A stretch of DNA of 64,000 nucleotides, taken from positions 3,162,001 to 3,226,000 of the forward strand of contig NZ_CP089414.1 in the NCBI RefSeq assembly GCF_022394535.1, in the 5' to 3' direction. The translations under genes and the position numbers were made by a program. The notes under the pieces were generated by a model that searched no databases, had not been told where the DNA came from, and worked only from the letters and a program-made list of their open reading frames with translations. This stretch comes from Dyella terrae (lineage in GTDB: Bacteria > Pseudomonadota > Gammaproteobacteria > Xanthomonadales > Rhodanobacteraceae). Positions 1 to 8,173 of the stretch are shown piece by piece (the stretch's first letter is position 1; every line of letters starts with the position of its first letter).

Positions 1-1427
1 ACGCCAATTTTTCCGTACAGTGTCGCTATGTGATTGCGCACTGTATTGCGCGATAGTTTGAGCGTAGCCGCCATGCTTTCGTCATCGTTACCCTTGCAGA
101 TCAGCGTGAGAACCTCGCGTTCACGCGGCGTCAAATCTGCTAACCCGAGCGCCACGTCGCTTCTCTTTCCGCCACCTCGCACTTGGGCCAATTTCTCCAT
201 CACACTTTGCGTAAACCAAGACGCATCCTTCATGACGGCATCAATCGCTTCTACCAGATCCGTTTCCGACCGCTTTCGTTCAGTGATGTCTTGCATGACG
301 CAAAGCACGCATTCTTCGCCTTGAATCAGCACCGTTTCGGTGGAAAAAAGGCAATCCATGGTGGTCCCGGATATGGTTTGTAAGGACACCTCCAGATTCC
401 GGATAACGTCACCAGCGCCTAGCTTGTTCAAGAGCGAACGATGATGCTTCTCAGCCTTCCATAGGCCTAATTCACTCAAGGACGTGCCAGCGACCTCTTC
501 CGCCGCGTAGCCCATTCCCGCCAAAAATGCAGCGTTGACTTCAAGGATGCGTAACTCAGGCAGTCCACATACCATCATGGGGACAGGAGCAAGACGAAAC
601 GCCTTGGAGAAGCGTTCTTCGCTCTGGACTAAAGACGTTTCCGCCTTCTTGCGCGGATCAAGATCGATAAAAGTGAAGAGCATGCATTTCTCTTCCTCAA
701 TCTCAATCGGCTGGCCGGCCACGATCACAGATTTCTCCGTATCCTTTTCGGGTAGCTTCAGCACGGCCTCCCGCTGGGAAATGGTTCGCCATTCCTGCAG
801 GTATTGAATGGCTTCGTCGCGGTCATCGGCGCTATCGAGTACGTCCAATTCGTAGATGGAGTGACCGAGTACCGCATCTCGGTCATATGTGGTCATCTCC
901 AGGAAGCCTTGATTGACCTTGATGTACTGCAGACTCGATAGCTGACATATCAATGCTGGCGCAGGGTTGGCGTTGAATGCGCGCTCAAAGCGATCCTGGG
1001 CGCTAAATTGCGCCGACAGATCCTGGATGATCAGGACCAAAGATTCATGGGATCCCTTGGCGTCAGTGAGAACGAGACTCCGCACTTGGTGGATCCGGAA
1101 GAAATCGGGATCATCCGGTTTCGTCACCTCCACCACGACATCGGAAAATAGTTGGCCATCGAGCACACGCTCGATTGGATACTGTTCTGGCTTTAGCCCG
1201 TGGTGGTTTCGATACGTCAGGATGAACTTCTCTTGGTACTCGCTCGCTTGAGTACCGAGTTCTGCCACGGCATCGACACCGTGCATCGCAAGCGCTCTCT
1301 CGTTTGCCCAGACGATTGACCGATCCGGATCGATCAGCACAACACCCTCGGCCAGTCCGGCGATGAGTTGCTCTAGCTGATGACGATCAACTTTTGGTGT
1401 GGGGGCCGTTGCATCCATAGAGGTCAT
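1..1427 (-). CDS. PAS-domain sensor with C-terminal LuxR-type HTH (partial)
   Basis: The reading frame starts at ATG 1427 and runs off the left edge without a stop, so about 475 residues are visible. The start (MTSMDATAP) leads into a PAS domain at about residues 15-115 (LIDPDRSIVWANERAL), a second at about 135-240, and a third at about 260-370 that ends with the PAC-like sequence VMQDITERKR. From about residue 415 comes a LuxR/GerE helix-turn-helix (LTPREREVLTLICKG, then LKLSRNTVRNHIATLYGKIGV, which is cut off). No receiver domain or histidine kinase module is visible. The protein is probably a one-component cytoplasmic regulator sensing a ligand or redox state through its PAS domains. Its target is unknown. 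The small stress genes lie divergently next to it, which makes them candidate targets by position only. A second ATG at 1418 is possible. Confidence 0.85.
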   Translation of the reverse strand, partial: MTSMDATAPTPKVDRHQLEQLIAGLAEGVVLIDPDRSIVWANERALAMHGVDAVAELGTQASEYQEKFILTYRNHHGLKPEQYPIERVLDGQLFSDVVVEVTKPDDPDFFRIHQVRSLVLTDAKGSHESLVLIIQDLSAQFSAQDRFERAFNANPAPALICQLSSLQYIKVNQGFLEMTTYDRDAVLGHSIYELDVLDSADDRDEAIQYLQEWRTISQREAVLKLPEKDTEKSVIVAGQPIEIEEEKCMLFTFIDLDPRKKAETSLVQSEERFSKAFRLAPVPMMVCGLPELRILEVNAAFLAGMGYAAEEVAGTSLSELGLWKAEKHHRSLLNKLGAGDVIRNLEVSLQTISGTTMDCLFSTETVLIQGEECVLCVMQDITERKRSETDLVEAIDAVMKDASWFTQSVMEKLAQVRGGGKRSDVALGLADLTPREREVLTLICKGNDDESMAATLKLSRNTVRNHIATLYGKIG

Positions 1428-1593
1428 CGCCCTGTGAGTTTCGTCATATTCACGTGGCGCGGGCAGTCCGCGCAGGGACTAAAAGTACTAGGTCTACTGG
1501 TGCCGCTTGATCTGTTCGCAACACATTGAACCGCATAGGTTCGATACGCCATCGAATTTTCGGTGGCGCGTCTATCTTCGGAGATGAAAACCT

Positions 1594-1755
1594 ATGAATA
1601 CGACCCACAAATCGGATTCGCAGCATTCAGATGAACGCAAGTCAGGCCAGCCTCAACGGGATGACAACAAGCAACATTCGGAGCATTCCAAGCCTAACGA
1701 GCCGAAGCAACCGAATCGGCATGAACAAGATCATGGTGCAACGCATAAAAAGTAG
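1594..1755 (+). CDS. Small hydrophilic His/Lys/Gln-rich protein
   Basis: This is a 53-residue reading frame with ATG 1594 and TAG 1753-1755, preceded by GGAG about ten bases upstream. The protein is almost entirely polar (MNTTHKSDSQHSDERKSGQ at the start, HEQDHGATHKK at the end), with no predicted membrane segment, no cysteine and hardly any hydrophobic residue. Such composition is typical of intrinsically disordered stress or hydrophilin-like proteins, but I recognise no family. It is the first of four small genes in the same direction (BON, CsbD and DUF1328 follow), which suggests a shared stress role. The real gene status is inferred from the ribosome site and neighbours, not from homology. 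Confidence 0.55.
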   Translation: MNTTHKSDSQHSDERKSGQPQRDDNKQHSEHSKPNEPKQPNRHEQDHGATHKK

Positions 1756-1800
1756 AGCGTTGGTGACTCCCCTCATTTTACGCAAAGAAGGAAGCTCCCC

Positions 1801-2145
1801 ATGCGCCCCTTATTCACCCTATCGTCACTGACATTAGCAAGTCTTTTGTTACTGGGAAGCGCGCTGGATCGTCACCAGGTGACGTATGCGCAACCTCAAG
1901 ACGCCAGTCGGGCGGATTCAAGCCAACCCACCACGGATACGTGGATTACCACCAAAGTGAAAGCGGAGTTGGCGACCACTGACGGGATCAAGAGCACCGA
2001 CATTTCCGTCGCAACACTGAACGGCAACGTCAGTCTCACGGGTGTGGTCGCAAGCGATGTAGTGGTGAAGAAGGCCGTGGCCGTCGCCCGCAGCGTCAAG
2101 GGTGTGACCGCCGTGGATTCCTCTGGCCTTAAGGTCAGCAACTAG
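1801..2145 (+). CDS. BON-domain periplasmic protein (OsmY-like)
   Basis: The 114-residue protein begins with a hydrophobic signal segment (residues 4-22, LFTLSSLTLASLLLLGSAL). A single BON domain covers about residues 45-112 (TTKVKAELATTDGIKSTDIS, then LNGNVSLTGVV, then VKGVTAVDSSG). BON domains occur in periplasmic osmotic-stress proteins such as OsmY and are thought to bind phospholipid surfaces. OsmY has two BON domains, while this protein has one. It is followed 60 bases later by a CsbD gene, a pairing common in stress regulons. Export to the periplasm is inferred from the N-terminus, which lacks a lipobox. Confidence 0.85.
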   Translation: MRPLFTLSSLTLASLLLLGSALDRHQVTYAQPQDASRADSSQPTTDTWITTKVKAELATTDGIKSTDISVATLNGNVSLTGVVASDVVVKKAVAVARSVKGVTAVDSSGLKVSN

Positions 2146-2204
2146 TCGATTGATCGCGCGACAGGCAACGCCTGGCGCACACAATCTTTGCAGGAGATTC
2201 AATC

Positions 2205-2402
2205 ATGAACGATGACAAGATCAAGGGTCAGTGGAAACAGCTGAGTGGCAAGATCAAGGAAAAGTGGGGCAAGCTGACTGATGACGATATGAAGGTGGCC
2301 GAAGGCAACACCGAGTATCTCTCTGGAAAGCTGCAAGAGCGCTATGGCATAGCCAAGGAAGAGGCGCAAAAGCAGATCCATGAGTTTGACAAGACCCTGT
2401 GA
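2205..2402 (+). CDS. CsbD family stress-response protein
   Basis: The 65-residue protein has the CsbD signature from its first residues ([20 protein letters not shown], then WGKLTDDDM, then [20 protein letters not shown]). CsbD-like proteins (YjbJ in E. coli) are small, very hydrophilic, abundant cytoplasmic proteins of general stress regulons, with no known catalytic activity. A strong ribosome site (CAGGAG) lies nine bases before the ATG. It sits between the BON and DUF1328 genes, which fits a small osmotic or envelope stress cluster. Confidence 0.92.
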   Translation: MNDDKIKGQWKQLSGKIKEKWGKLTDDDMKVAEGNTEYLSGKLQERYGIAKEEAQKQIHEFDKTL

Positions 2403-2515
2403 CAAGCCGCCGGGCCGGAGGATGGCAACCCGCTGTCCTCCGGCTGGCGACGTCATGCTGTCCGCACCCAACTGAATCTTTTCACCCCATCGTTCTATAG
2501 AGACGGGAGAGTCAC

Positions 2516-2692
2516 ATGCTCTATTGGGCCATTGTGTTCTTCGTTATTGCCATCATCGCCGGTGTCTTCGGCTTCACTGGTATCGCCGTCGGCGCTGCCA
2601 GCATAGCCAAGATCATCTTCATGGTTTTTATTGTGCTTTTTATTATCTCGCTGGTTTTTGGCAACGTTCGCCGCGGTGGCCCACGGCTTTAA
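2516..2692 (+). CDS. DUF1328 small membrane protein (YtjA-like)
   Basis: The 58-residue protein starts at ATG 2516 ([20 protein letters not shown]) and ends at TAA 2690-2692. It consists of two hydrophobic helices separated by [12 protein letters not shown] and a short basic tail (NVRRGGPRL). This is the typical length and pattern of DUF1328 (YtjA) inner-membrane proteins of unknown function. The start is supported by GGGAGAGTCAC just upstream. Together with the BON and CsbD genes it forms the kind of stress-gene set often seen in Xanthomonadales and Burkholderiales. Confidence 0.88.
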   Translation: MLYWAIVFFVIAIIAGVFGFTGIAVGAASIAKIIFMVFIVLFIISLVFGNVRRGGPRL

Positions 2693-2775
2693 GTCGCGCG
2701 TCCCATGCTTGATGTGGCACTCATGAAAGCAAGAACATCTCGCCTATCGAGGCCTCTGCGTACTGCCTCTGTGAT

Positions 2776-2816
2776 CTCGAAGAACGGGGTTGGAATAACC
2801 TGATCCCGTTTTCGAG
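2776..2816. terminator. Hairpin between convergent genes
   Basis: CTCGA (2776-2780) pairs with TCGAG (2812-2816), and AACGGG (2783-2788) pairs with CCCGTT just inside it. An inner GGTT/AACC can also pair. The hairpin lies between the ends of the DUF1328 gene and the minus-strand nagX gene and could serve either. The T-run is weak (TTTT only), so the terminator role is inferred. Confidence 0.4.
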
Positions 2817-2851
2817 CAATGAGGGGGGCGCAGTTAAATAACCCGCGTCAC

Positions 2852-3925
2852 TCAGAGTTTGAGGTAGATCTTCCGGCGATCCATGACGTAGACGATCACC
2901 CACCACACCGCGACGAATACCACGGCAAACGCCAGCGATGCGACGTATGGCCCTGCCAAGGGCGTGAGCCAGCTGGCGAATACGTGCTGGTAGAGCGGGT
3001 TTTGGATGTGCAGACCCGGCAGCAGGATCTGCATCAGTTCGGAGCCCGCGTAGGCTGCGACGGCGTTGACGCCGAAGCGGCGGCCAATGGCCGGCCAGCC
3101 GCGTTGATCGATCAGCATGTGGAACACCACAAGCGCGATGGTGGCCCAGCCGGTGGCCCATAGCACGAAGGACGACGTCCACAGATTCTTGTTGAGTGGC
3201 AGCACCAGCGACCACCCGAAGCCGAGCAGCAGCCAGACGATGCCGGAGAAGGTCAGCGCCTTCATGTTCTCCTCGCGCAGCCACTGACCGGCGCGCAGGC
3301 CGAGCAGACTGGTGGCCAGTGACGGCAAGCAACCGAGTAGGCCTTCTGGATCGTGCCCGCGTCCGGTGACCGGATCGATCAGGTAAACCGTGTGGCCGAA
3401 GATGGCGAAGTCAGTACGGCTCACGATGTTGGCAAACGGCTCCAGCGTTCCACCCGCCAGCAACAAACCCCAGTAGCCGAGCAGTAACACGGCAATGGTC
3501 GCCCACTGCACGCGTGGCTTCGTGTAGATCGCAAACGGCGCAGCACCCGCGAAGCACACGCCAATGCGCTGGAGTACGCCAGGGAAGCGCAGGTGCGCGC
3601 CCGGCATGATCAACCACGCCAGCACGTTGATGGCGACGCCAAGCAGGAGGATGCGCGCCGCGCGCTTGAGCGCCGCACTGGCAAGCGCGGATCTGTCAGC
3701 ACCCTGCTCCACCCGCGGGCCGGTAGCCAGCGCGATGGATACGCCGACCACGAACAGGAAGAACGGGAACACCAAGTCCGTTGGCGTACACCCGTTCCAC
3801 TCCGCATGTTCCAACGGCCAATAGACGTGAGCCCAGTCACCGGGATCATTGACCAGCAACATCAACGCCACCGTACAACCCCGCAACGCGTCGACCGACG
3901 CGAGGCGCTTTAGCACGGCATTCAT
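2852..3925 (-). CDS. nagX: NagX-like membrane acyltransferase (DUF5009/HGSNAT family)
   Basis: This is a 357-residue polytopic protein with about ten hydrophobic segments. The N-terminus (RLASVDALRGCTVALMLLVN) and the following CTPTDLVFPFFLFVVGVSIA match the family of heparan-alpha-glucosaminide N-acetyltransferase-like proteins, called NagX in GlcNAc catabolic regulons. The mammalian relative moves acetyl groups from cytoplasmic acetyl-CoA to glucosamine across a membrane. A bacterial role in handling chitin-derived glucosamine is inferred. The ATG at 3925 overlaps the stop of the GH20 gene in an ATGA arrangement, so the two are translationally coupled. It is the last gene of the minus-strand chitin module. 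Confidence 0.85.
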   Translation of the reverse strand: MNAVLKRLASVDALRGCTVALMLLVNDPGDWAHVYWPLEHAEWNGCTPTDLVFPFFLFVVGVSIALATGPRVEQGADRSALASAALKRAARILLLGVAINVLAWLIMPGAHLRFPGVLQRIGVCFAGAAPFAIYTKPRVQWATIAVLLLGYWGLLLAGGTLEPFANIVSRTDFAIFGHTVYLIDPVTGRGHDPEGLLGCLPSLATSLLGLRAGQWLREENMKALTFSGIVWLLLGFGWSLVLPLNKNLWTSSFVLWATGWATIALVVFHMLIDQRGWPAIGRRFGVNAVAAYAGSELMQILLPGLHIQNPLYQHVFASWLTPLAGPYVASLAFAVVFVAVWWVIVYVMDRRKIYLKL

Positions 3926-6225
3926 GGCGCTGATTTATCTGCCGGCAGCAGCGTGACCGCACCCACGCCCCAGATCGGGCCGGTAATGGGCGAAGTGAAC
4001 ACCAGGCACAGGTCATGCGTACCGGCCTGTTGCGCCGTCGCGCCTTGCAGCGTGAAGGTGGCGGGTGCATCCGCAGGCAACGGCAGCGAGGCGATCTGCT
4101 TGCCCTTGCAGCTATCCATGTACACGACCAGTTCGCCCTGCGGCGTGTTCGCCTTGTGCGCCACCACCAGCTTGGCGTCGTGTGCCAGCGCGTAGTTGCG
4201 CGGCAGCGTAGCGGTATCCACGCGGATACCCGCGATGCCATCGAGCTTCGCTGCGCGGTACATGCGGCAGTTGTCGAACACGTTGATGAGGTAGGTCGGT
4301 GCCATGCTGGTGGCATCGGGCTTGGGCTGCACGCGCAGGCGGAAATCGCTGCCCGAGCAGTTCTCTAGCTCGCCGGTGCCGCGCGTGCGCAGCGACGGCA
4401 GGTCGAGCACACGCGTGCGCGCTGCGGCCAGCGGGGTACCGTCGTTGGCCAGCGCCACGGCCTTGATGGTGGTGGGCAGGTTTACGGTGAACGGGTGGAC
4501 GTATAGCGGCGACGATGCACCGGGCTCGCTGCCATCGGCGGTGTAGTGCACGTTGCCGAACTTCGCCTGGTTGGACAGCGTCACGCTGGCGTGGCCACTG
4601 CTGATCGCGGCATTGCGGTCCACGTCGATGGTGGGCGCGAAGGCGCTGTCGGCATAGGCGATGTCCTGCATGCGATAGCGACCCAACTGGGACGGAAGCC
4701 GTTCGAGGAAGCTATGCCAGTCGCGCACCTTCACAGGCGTCCACGCGGCTTCGGCCAGTGCATCCATACGTGGGAACGCAGCGTGCTCCACATGGCGTAG
4801 CGTGGGCATGTGTTCGGTGAATATCGTCGCCTGCATGCCGAGTACGTGTTTGGCTTGCGTGGTGCTCAGTTCCTTGGGCACCGCTTCGAATGTGTAGTAA
4901 CTCTGCAGCGACATCGACGGCAGGCGGCCGGTGGTTTCGTCCGGAAGATCGCTCTGCATCGAATCGAGATACAACTGCGGCGCGGGTGCCAGCACTACAT
5001 CGTGACCCAGCTTGGCTGCGTCGATGGCACCCTTGGTGCCGCGCCACGACATGACCGTGGCACTCGGGGGCACGCCGCCTTCGAGGATCTCGTCCCAGCC
5101 GATCAGACGACGATCGTGCGCAGCGAGGTACTTGCCCATCTGCTCGATGAACCAGCTCTGCATCGCGTCTTCGGTCTTGATGCCGAGCGCACGCATGCGC
5201 GCTTGCACGGCAGGTGACGCCTTCCACTGGTCCTTCACTGCCTCGTCGCCACCCACGTGGATGTAGGTGGAGGGAAACAGCGCCATCACTTCATCCAGCA
5301 CGTTCTGCAGGAAGTGGATGGTGTTGTCGTCGACGTTGTAGAGGTAAGGGTTGACGCCCCAATCCGGCGATACCGGCGGACGCGTGCCCGTCACGCCCAG
5401 TTCCGGATACGAGGCCACAGCGGCTTGCGCATGGCCGGGCATGTCAAGTTCGGGCACCACGGTGATATGACGCTCGGCCGCATAGGCGACGATGGCGCGG
5501 ATATCGTCCTGCGTATAGAAACCACCGTAGCGGCCCGGCTGGCTGGCTTTGCTCACCGTGGGCGGCGTGCGCCATGCGCCGACGCGCGTGAGCTCGGGGT
5601 AGCGCTTGATCTCGATGCGCCAACCCTGGTCGTCGGTGAGGTGCCAGTGCAGCGTGTTGAGCTTGTGCTGCGCCATCTGGTCGATCACGGTGCGCACTTC
5701 GTCCGGCGTCTGGAAATGGCGCGCGGAATCGAGCATCAGGCCGCGCCACGCGAAACGCGGCTCATCGCGGATATGCACGGGCTGCACGCGCACGTCGCCC
5801 TCGCCCGGCATCGGCGTGAGCAACTGCCATGCGGTGATCGCGCCGTAGAACAAGCCGGCCTCGTCGCGGGCGACGATACGGATGCCCTGCGGAGTCACGT
5901 CGAGCGTGTAGCCCTCGGCGTTAGCCACGGGCGCTTGCGGATCGCGCTTCAACACGATGGCGCCAGCCTCGGGCACACCCGTCTTCACCTGCAGCGGAAG
6001 ATGGCGCGTATGCGCCGCAAGTGAGGCGAGGTATTCCGCGGTATGGCGTGCCTCGGCGTCGCTGCCGTCGACCACGATGGGTGTCTGCGCATTGACGGTG
6101 AAGGCTTCCCCGGACACGGTGAGCTGCGCCGGCATAGGGATCAGGTTCACCGGCGCCGCTGCGCCATGGGCGAAAGCAGTGAGCCCACACAGGGCGAAGG
6201 CCAGCACGTAGCGTGTTTTCTTCAT
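3922..6225 (-). CDS. Beta-N-acetylhexosaminidase, GH20
   Basis: This 767-residue exported enzyme would release terminal GlcNAc from chito-oligosaccharides in the periplasm. The start at ATG 6225 gives a signal peptide (MKKTRYVLAFALCGLTAFAHG); an upstream ATG at 6270 would put 15 extra residues before it. A GH20b-type N-domain (to about residue 150) is followed by the catalytic barrel (FAWRGLMLDSARHF, HWHLTDDQGWRIEI, VPELDMPGHAQA). The catalytic Asp-Glu pair is in IHVGGDEAVKDQW. A C-terminal chitobiase-type domain (VHYTADGSEPGASSPLYV) follows. The gene begins nine bases after the GH9 stop and overlaps nagX, which fixes it in a GH9-GH20-nagX operon. Confidence 0.95.
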   Translation of the reverse strand: MKKTRYVLAFALCGLTAFAHGAAAPVNLIPMPAQLTVSGEAFTVNAQTPIVVDGSDAEARHTAEYLASLAAHTRHLPLQVKTGVPEAGAIVLKRDPQAPVANAEGYTLDVTPQGIRIVARDEAGLFYGAITAWQLLTPMPGEGDVRVQPVHIRDEPRFAWRGLMLDSARHFQTPDEVRTVIDQMAQHKLNTLHWHLTDDQGWRIEIKRYPELTRVGAWRTPPTVSKASQPGRYGGFYTQDDIRAIVAYAAERHITVVPELDMPGHAQAAVASYPELGVTGTRPPVSPDWGVNPYLYNVDDNTIHFLQNVLDEVMALFPSTYIHVGGDEAVKDQWKASPAVQARMRALGIKTEDAMQSWFIEQMGKYLAAHDRRLIGWDEILEGGVPPSATVMSWRGTKGAIDAAKLGHDVVLAPAPQLYLDSMQSDLPDETTGRLPSMSLQSYYTFEAVPKELSTTQAKHVLGMQATIFTEHMPTLRHVEHAAFPRMDALAEAAWTPVKVRDWHSFLERLPSQLGRYRMQDIAYADSAFAPTIDVDRNAAISSGHASVTLSNQAKFGNVHYTADGSEPGASSPLYVHPFTVNLPTTIKAVALANDGTPLAAARTRVLDLPSLRTRGTGELENCSGSDFRLRVQPKPDATSMAPTYLINVFDNCRMYRAAKLDGIAGIRVDTATLPRNYALAHDAKLVVAHKANTPQGELVVYMDSCKGKQIASLPLPADAPATFTLQGATAQQAGTHDLCLVFTSPITGPIWGVGAVTLLPADKSAP

Positions 6226-6233
6226 CGTGGTTC

Positions 6234-8066
6234 TCAATCGTGAGGAAGGCTGATGGCGAACAGATACCACGCATCATGCGGCAGCCACTGTTCGGTCCAG
6301 CGCCAGTCGTCGTCTTTGCCGGTCTGGGCATAGCCCAGGTCGAAGGCGATGCCATCGTCATCGGAAAGACCGGACGTAATGCCGTTGATGATCGCCCCCG
6401 GCGCGTTGGTATACGCGTAGGAGTCGAAGAACATGTACGGCGCGTTGTTGTGGCCACTGCCCATCAGCATGCTGCTATCGTAGGGGTTTCGGCCGAGTAT
6501 CCAGTGCAACTGGTTCCACGCATAGGCCTGCAACTGCTGCCGGAACGCTTCGTCACCGGTGTACAGCGGCGCGGCCAGTCGCGCCGCGGCTGCAAGCGAA
6601 CCGAGGCGTGCATTCTCACCCTGCCACCACGGTGCCGCTTCGGTATCGTGCGGGAAGAAGAACGCCGTGCGCACGCGGCCGTCGCCCCCGCGTACCAACT
6701 GGCGCGCATAGCCGAACGGGTTGTTGGTATCACCGGTGACGGCGAGCTCCGCCTGCAGCGAACGCTTTACGGTGTCACGCACCTTCGTCTGCCGTTTCGC
6801 GTCGGCGATGCCCGCGTATTCCACCAGCGCGACGACGGGAAGCCCGGCGTCAGAGGGATGGAAGAACGGGCGCGTGCCATCATCGGAACGCCAGTAATCA
6901 CGATGGCCAGCGTGTGTGATCAGCCGCGCCATCAGGCGGTCGGCGCGTCCGTCTGCCGCCTTGCGCCAAGCATCGTCGTGCGTGGCGCGAAACAGCTCTA
7001 CCGCGGCGAGCAGCGCACAATAGTCGTCGACGATGTTTTCCTTGCCGTCGTTGACCAGCTCGCGATTGTGCGCATCGAGGAAGCGATACGCGTCCTCGGC
7101 GGCCTTGAGATAATCCTTCGGCGCAAAATCACCTTCCACGCCCGTGCTCGCCGCCAGCGCCAGCGCGGCGATGGCCATGCCGCCGCCTCCGCGGAAGCTG
7201 GCTTCATAGGCATGCGGACCGTGTGCGGGTTGCTCGATGTTCTCACTATGGTCACCAGGCTTCAGCTTGATCTGCGTACGCCAGTTGGGATCGCCAATGA
7301 CGCGATCCTGCGGCAGCTTGCCTGGGCCTGGCCCGTCGATGGACTGGTAGAACGAGCCGTCCGGCCGCTTATCGCGTACAAGGAAGTCGGCGCCGAACAG
7401 GCCTTCGTCAAGCAGGCGGCGGTTGTACTCGCGGAAATTCTTGTCGTTGCGTGCTTCCAGCTGTTGCCAGCTGCGCAACAGGCTCCACGCAGTGAGCGGA
7501 ACCTGCTGCGGATTGAAGTAGCTGGTGAGGTTCTGGTGCGACAGGTGGATGCCGTAGTCGCCCGTGGCGTCGTACCAGCCACCGTGAATGTCGAGTGTTC
7601 CCGGCGATCCATCGGGATGCGCGAGGTGGGTATCGGCCTTGTCGATCAGCCCGCTGGATCGCTGGCCCTTGAAGTAATAGACAACGTTGGAGAGCGTGTG
7701 GCGCTCAAGTACGTTGTCCTGCACGTCGAAAGTCCACGAGCGCAAGTCATGACCCGCCATGGGAAGTTCGACGTAATAGCGACCCGGCGTGTGGACGCTG
7801 CTGAAATCAGCGATAGCGTAGCTGCCATCCCACCGCGCCACCTTGCCGGCGGCCGATAGCGTGCCCTGCAGGGCAACCTTGCCGGTGTCGGCATTGATCA
7901 CGCGAAAGGTCTGCGAGGATGGCCCCGCGTCGCCCATCACGATGGCCTGTTTGACCGCACCGGTCTCGTAACCGACCTGATCGACCAGCACCTTTCCCTC
8001 CGACGCCACTGCGGCCTGGGCAGCGAGCAGCAACGGAAGGACCGCAAGACGGCGATAGGACTTCAT
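6234..8066 (-). CDS. GH9 glycoside hydrolase with N-terminal Ig-like domain
   Basis: The protein has 610 residues from ATG 8066 (GGAG upstream) and a signal peptide (MKSYRRLAVLPLLLAAQAAVA). A cellulase-type Ig-like N-domain covers about residues 25-110 (VLVDQVGYETG). The GH9 catalytic domain follows, with GGWYDATGDYGIHLSH carrying the catalytic base aspartates and, near the end, EQWLPHDAWYL with the catalytic acid. Typical GH9 enzymes cut cellulose, but in chitin operons of Vibrio and Shewanella the GH9 member acts on glucosamine-linked disaccharides. Since the neighbours are GH20, NagX and a GlcNAc-type TonB receptor, action on partly deacetylated chitin oligomers is the better inference. 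The exact specificity cannot be read from the sequence. Confidence 0.88.
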   Translation of the reverse strand: MKSYRRLAVLPLLLAAQAAVASEGKVLVDQVGYETGAVKQAIVMGDAGPSSQTFRVINADTGKVALQGTLSAAGKVARWDGSYAIADFSSVHTPGRYYVELPMAGHDLRSWTFDVQDNVLERHTLSNVVYYFKGQRSSGLIDKADTHLAHPDGSPGTLDIHGGWYDATGDYGIHLSHQNLTSYFNPQQVPLTAWSLLRSWQQLEARNDKNFREYNRRLLDEGLFGADFLVRDKRPDGSFYQSIDGPGPGKLPQDRVIGDPNWRTQIKLKPGDHSENIEQPAHGPHAYEASFRGGGGMAIAALALAASTGVEGDFAPKDYLKAAEDAYRFLDAHNRELVNDGKENIVDDYCALLAAVELFRATHDDAWRKAADGRADRLMARLITHAGHRDYWRSDDGTRPFFHPSDAGLPVVALVEYAGIADAKRQTKVRDTVKRSLQAELAVTGDTNNPFGYARQLVRGGDGRVRTAFFFPHDTEAAPWWQGENARLGSLAAAARLAAPLYTGDEAFRQQLQAYAWNQLHWILGRNPYDSSMLMGSGHNNAPYMFFDSYAYTNAPGAIINGITSGLSDDDGIAFDLGYAQTGKDDDWRWTEQWLPHDAWYLFAISLPHD

Positions 8067-8113
8067 ACCATCGGCTCCAGCAGGTTTTGGAACAGGATGT
8101 ATCGATCCCCGAT

Positions 8114-8144
8114 GAAAAATCGGGCCCGGCAACACGCCGGGCCC
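8114..8144 (-). terminator. Rho-independent terminator after TonB receptor 1
   Basis: A perfect 9-bp stem (GGGCCCGGC 8122-8130 with GCCGGGCCC 8136-8144, loop AACAC) is followed on the minus strand by GATTTTT. It lies between the receptor stop and the GH9 start, so GH9-GH20-nagX is probably expressed by read-through or from its own promoter. Confidence 0.85.
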
Positions 8145-8173
8145 GTTTCGGGGAGAAAAAGTACTACACGGGA

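Noticed and set aside
6213..7859. A 548-codon plus-strand frame opposite the GH9 gene
   Set aside because: It mirrors the GH9 coding sequence and has Arg/Val-rich composition without any domain.
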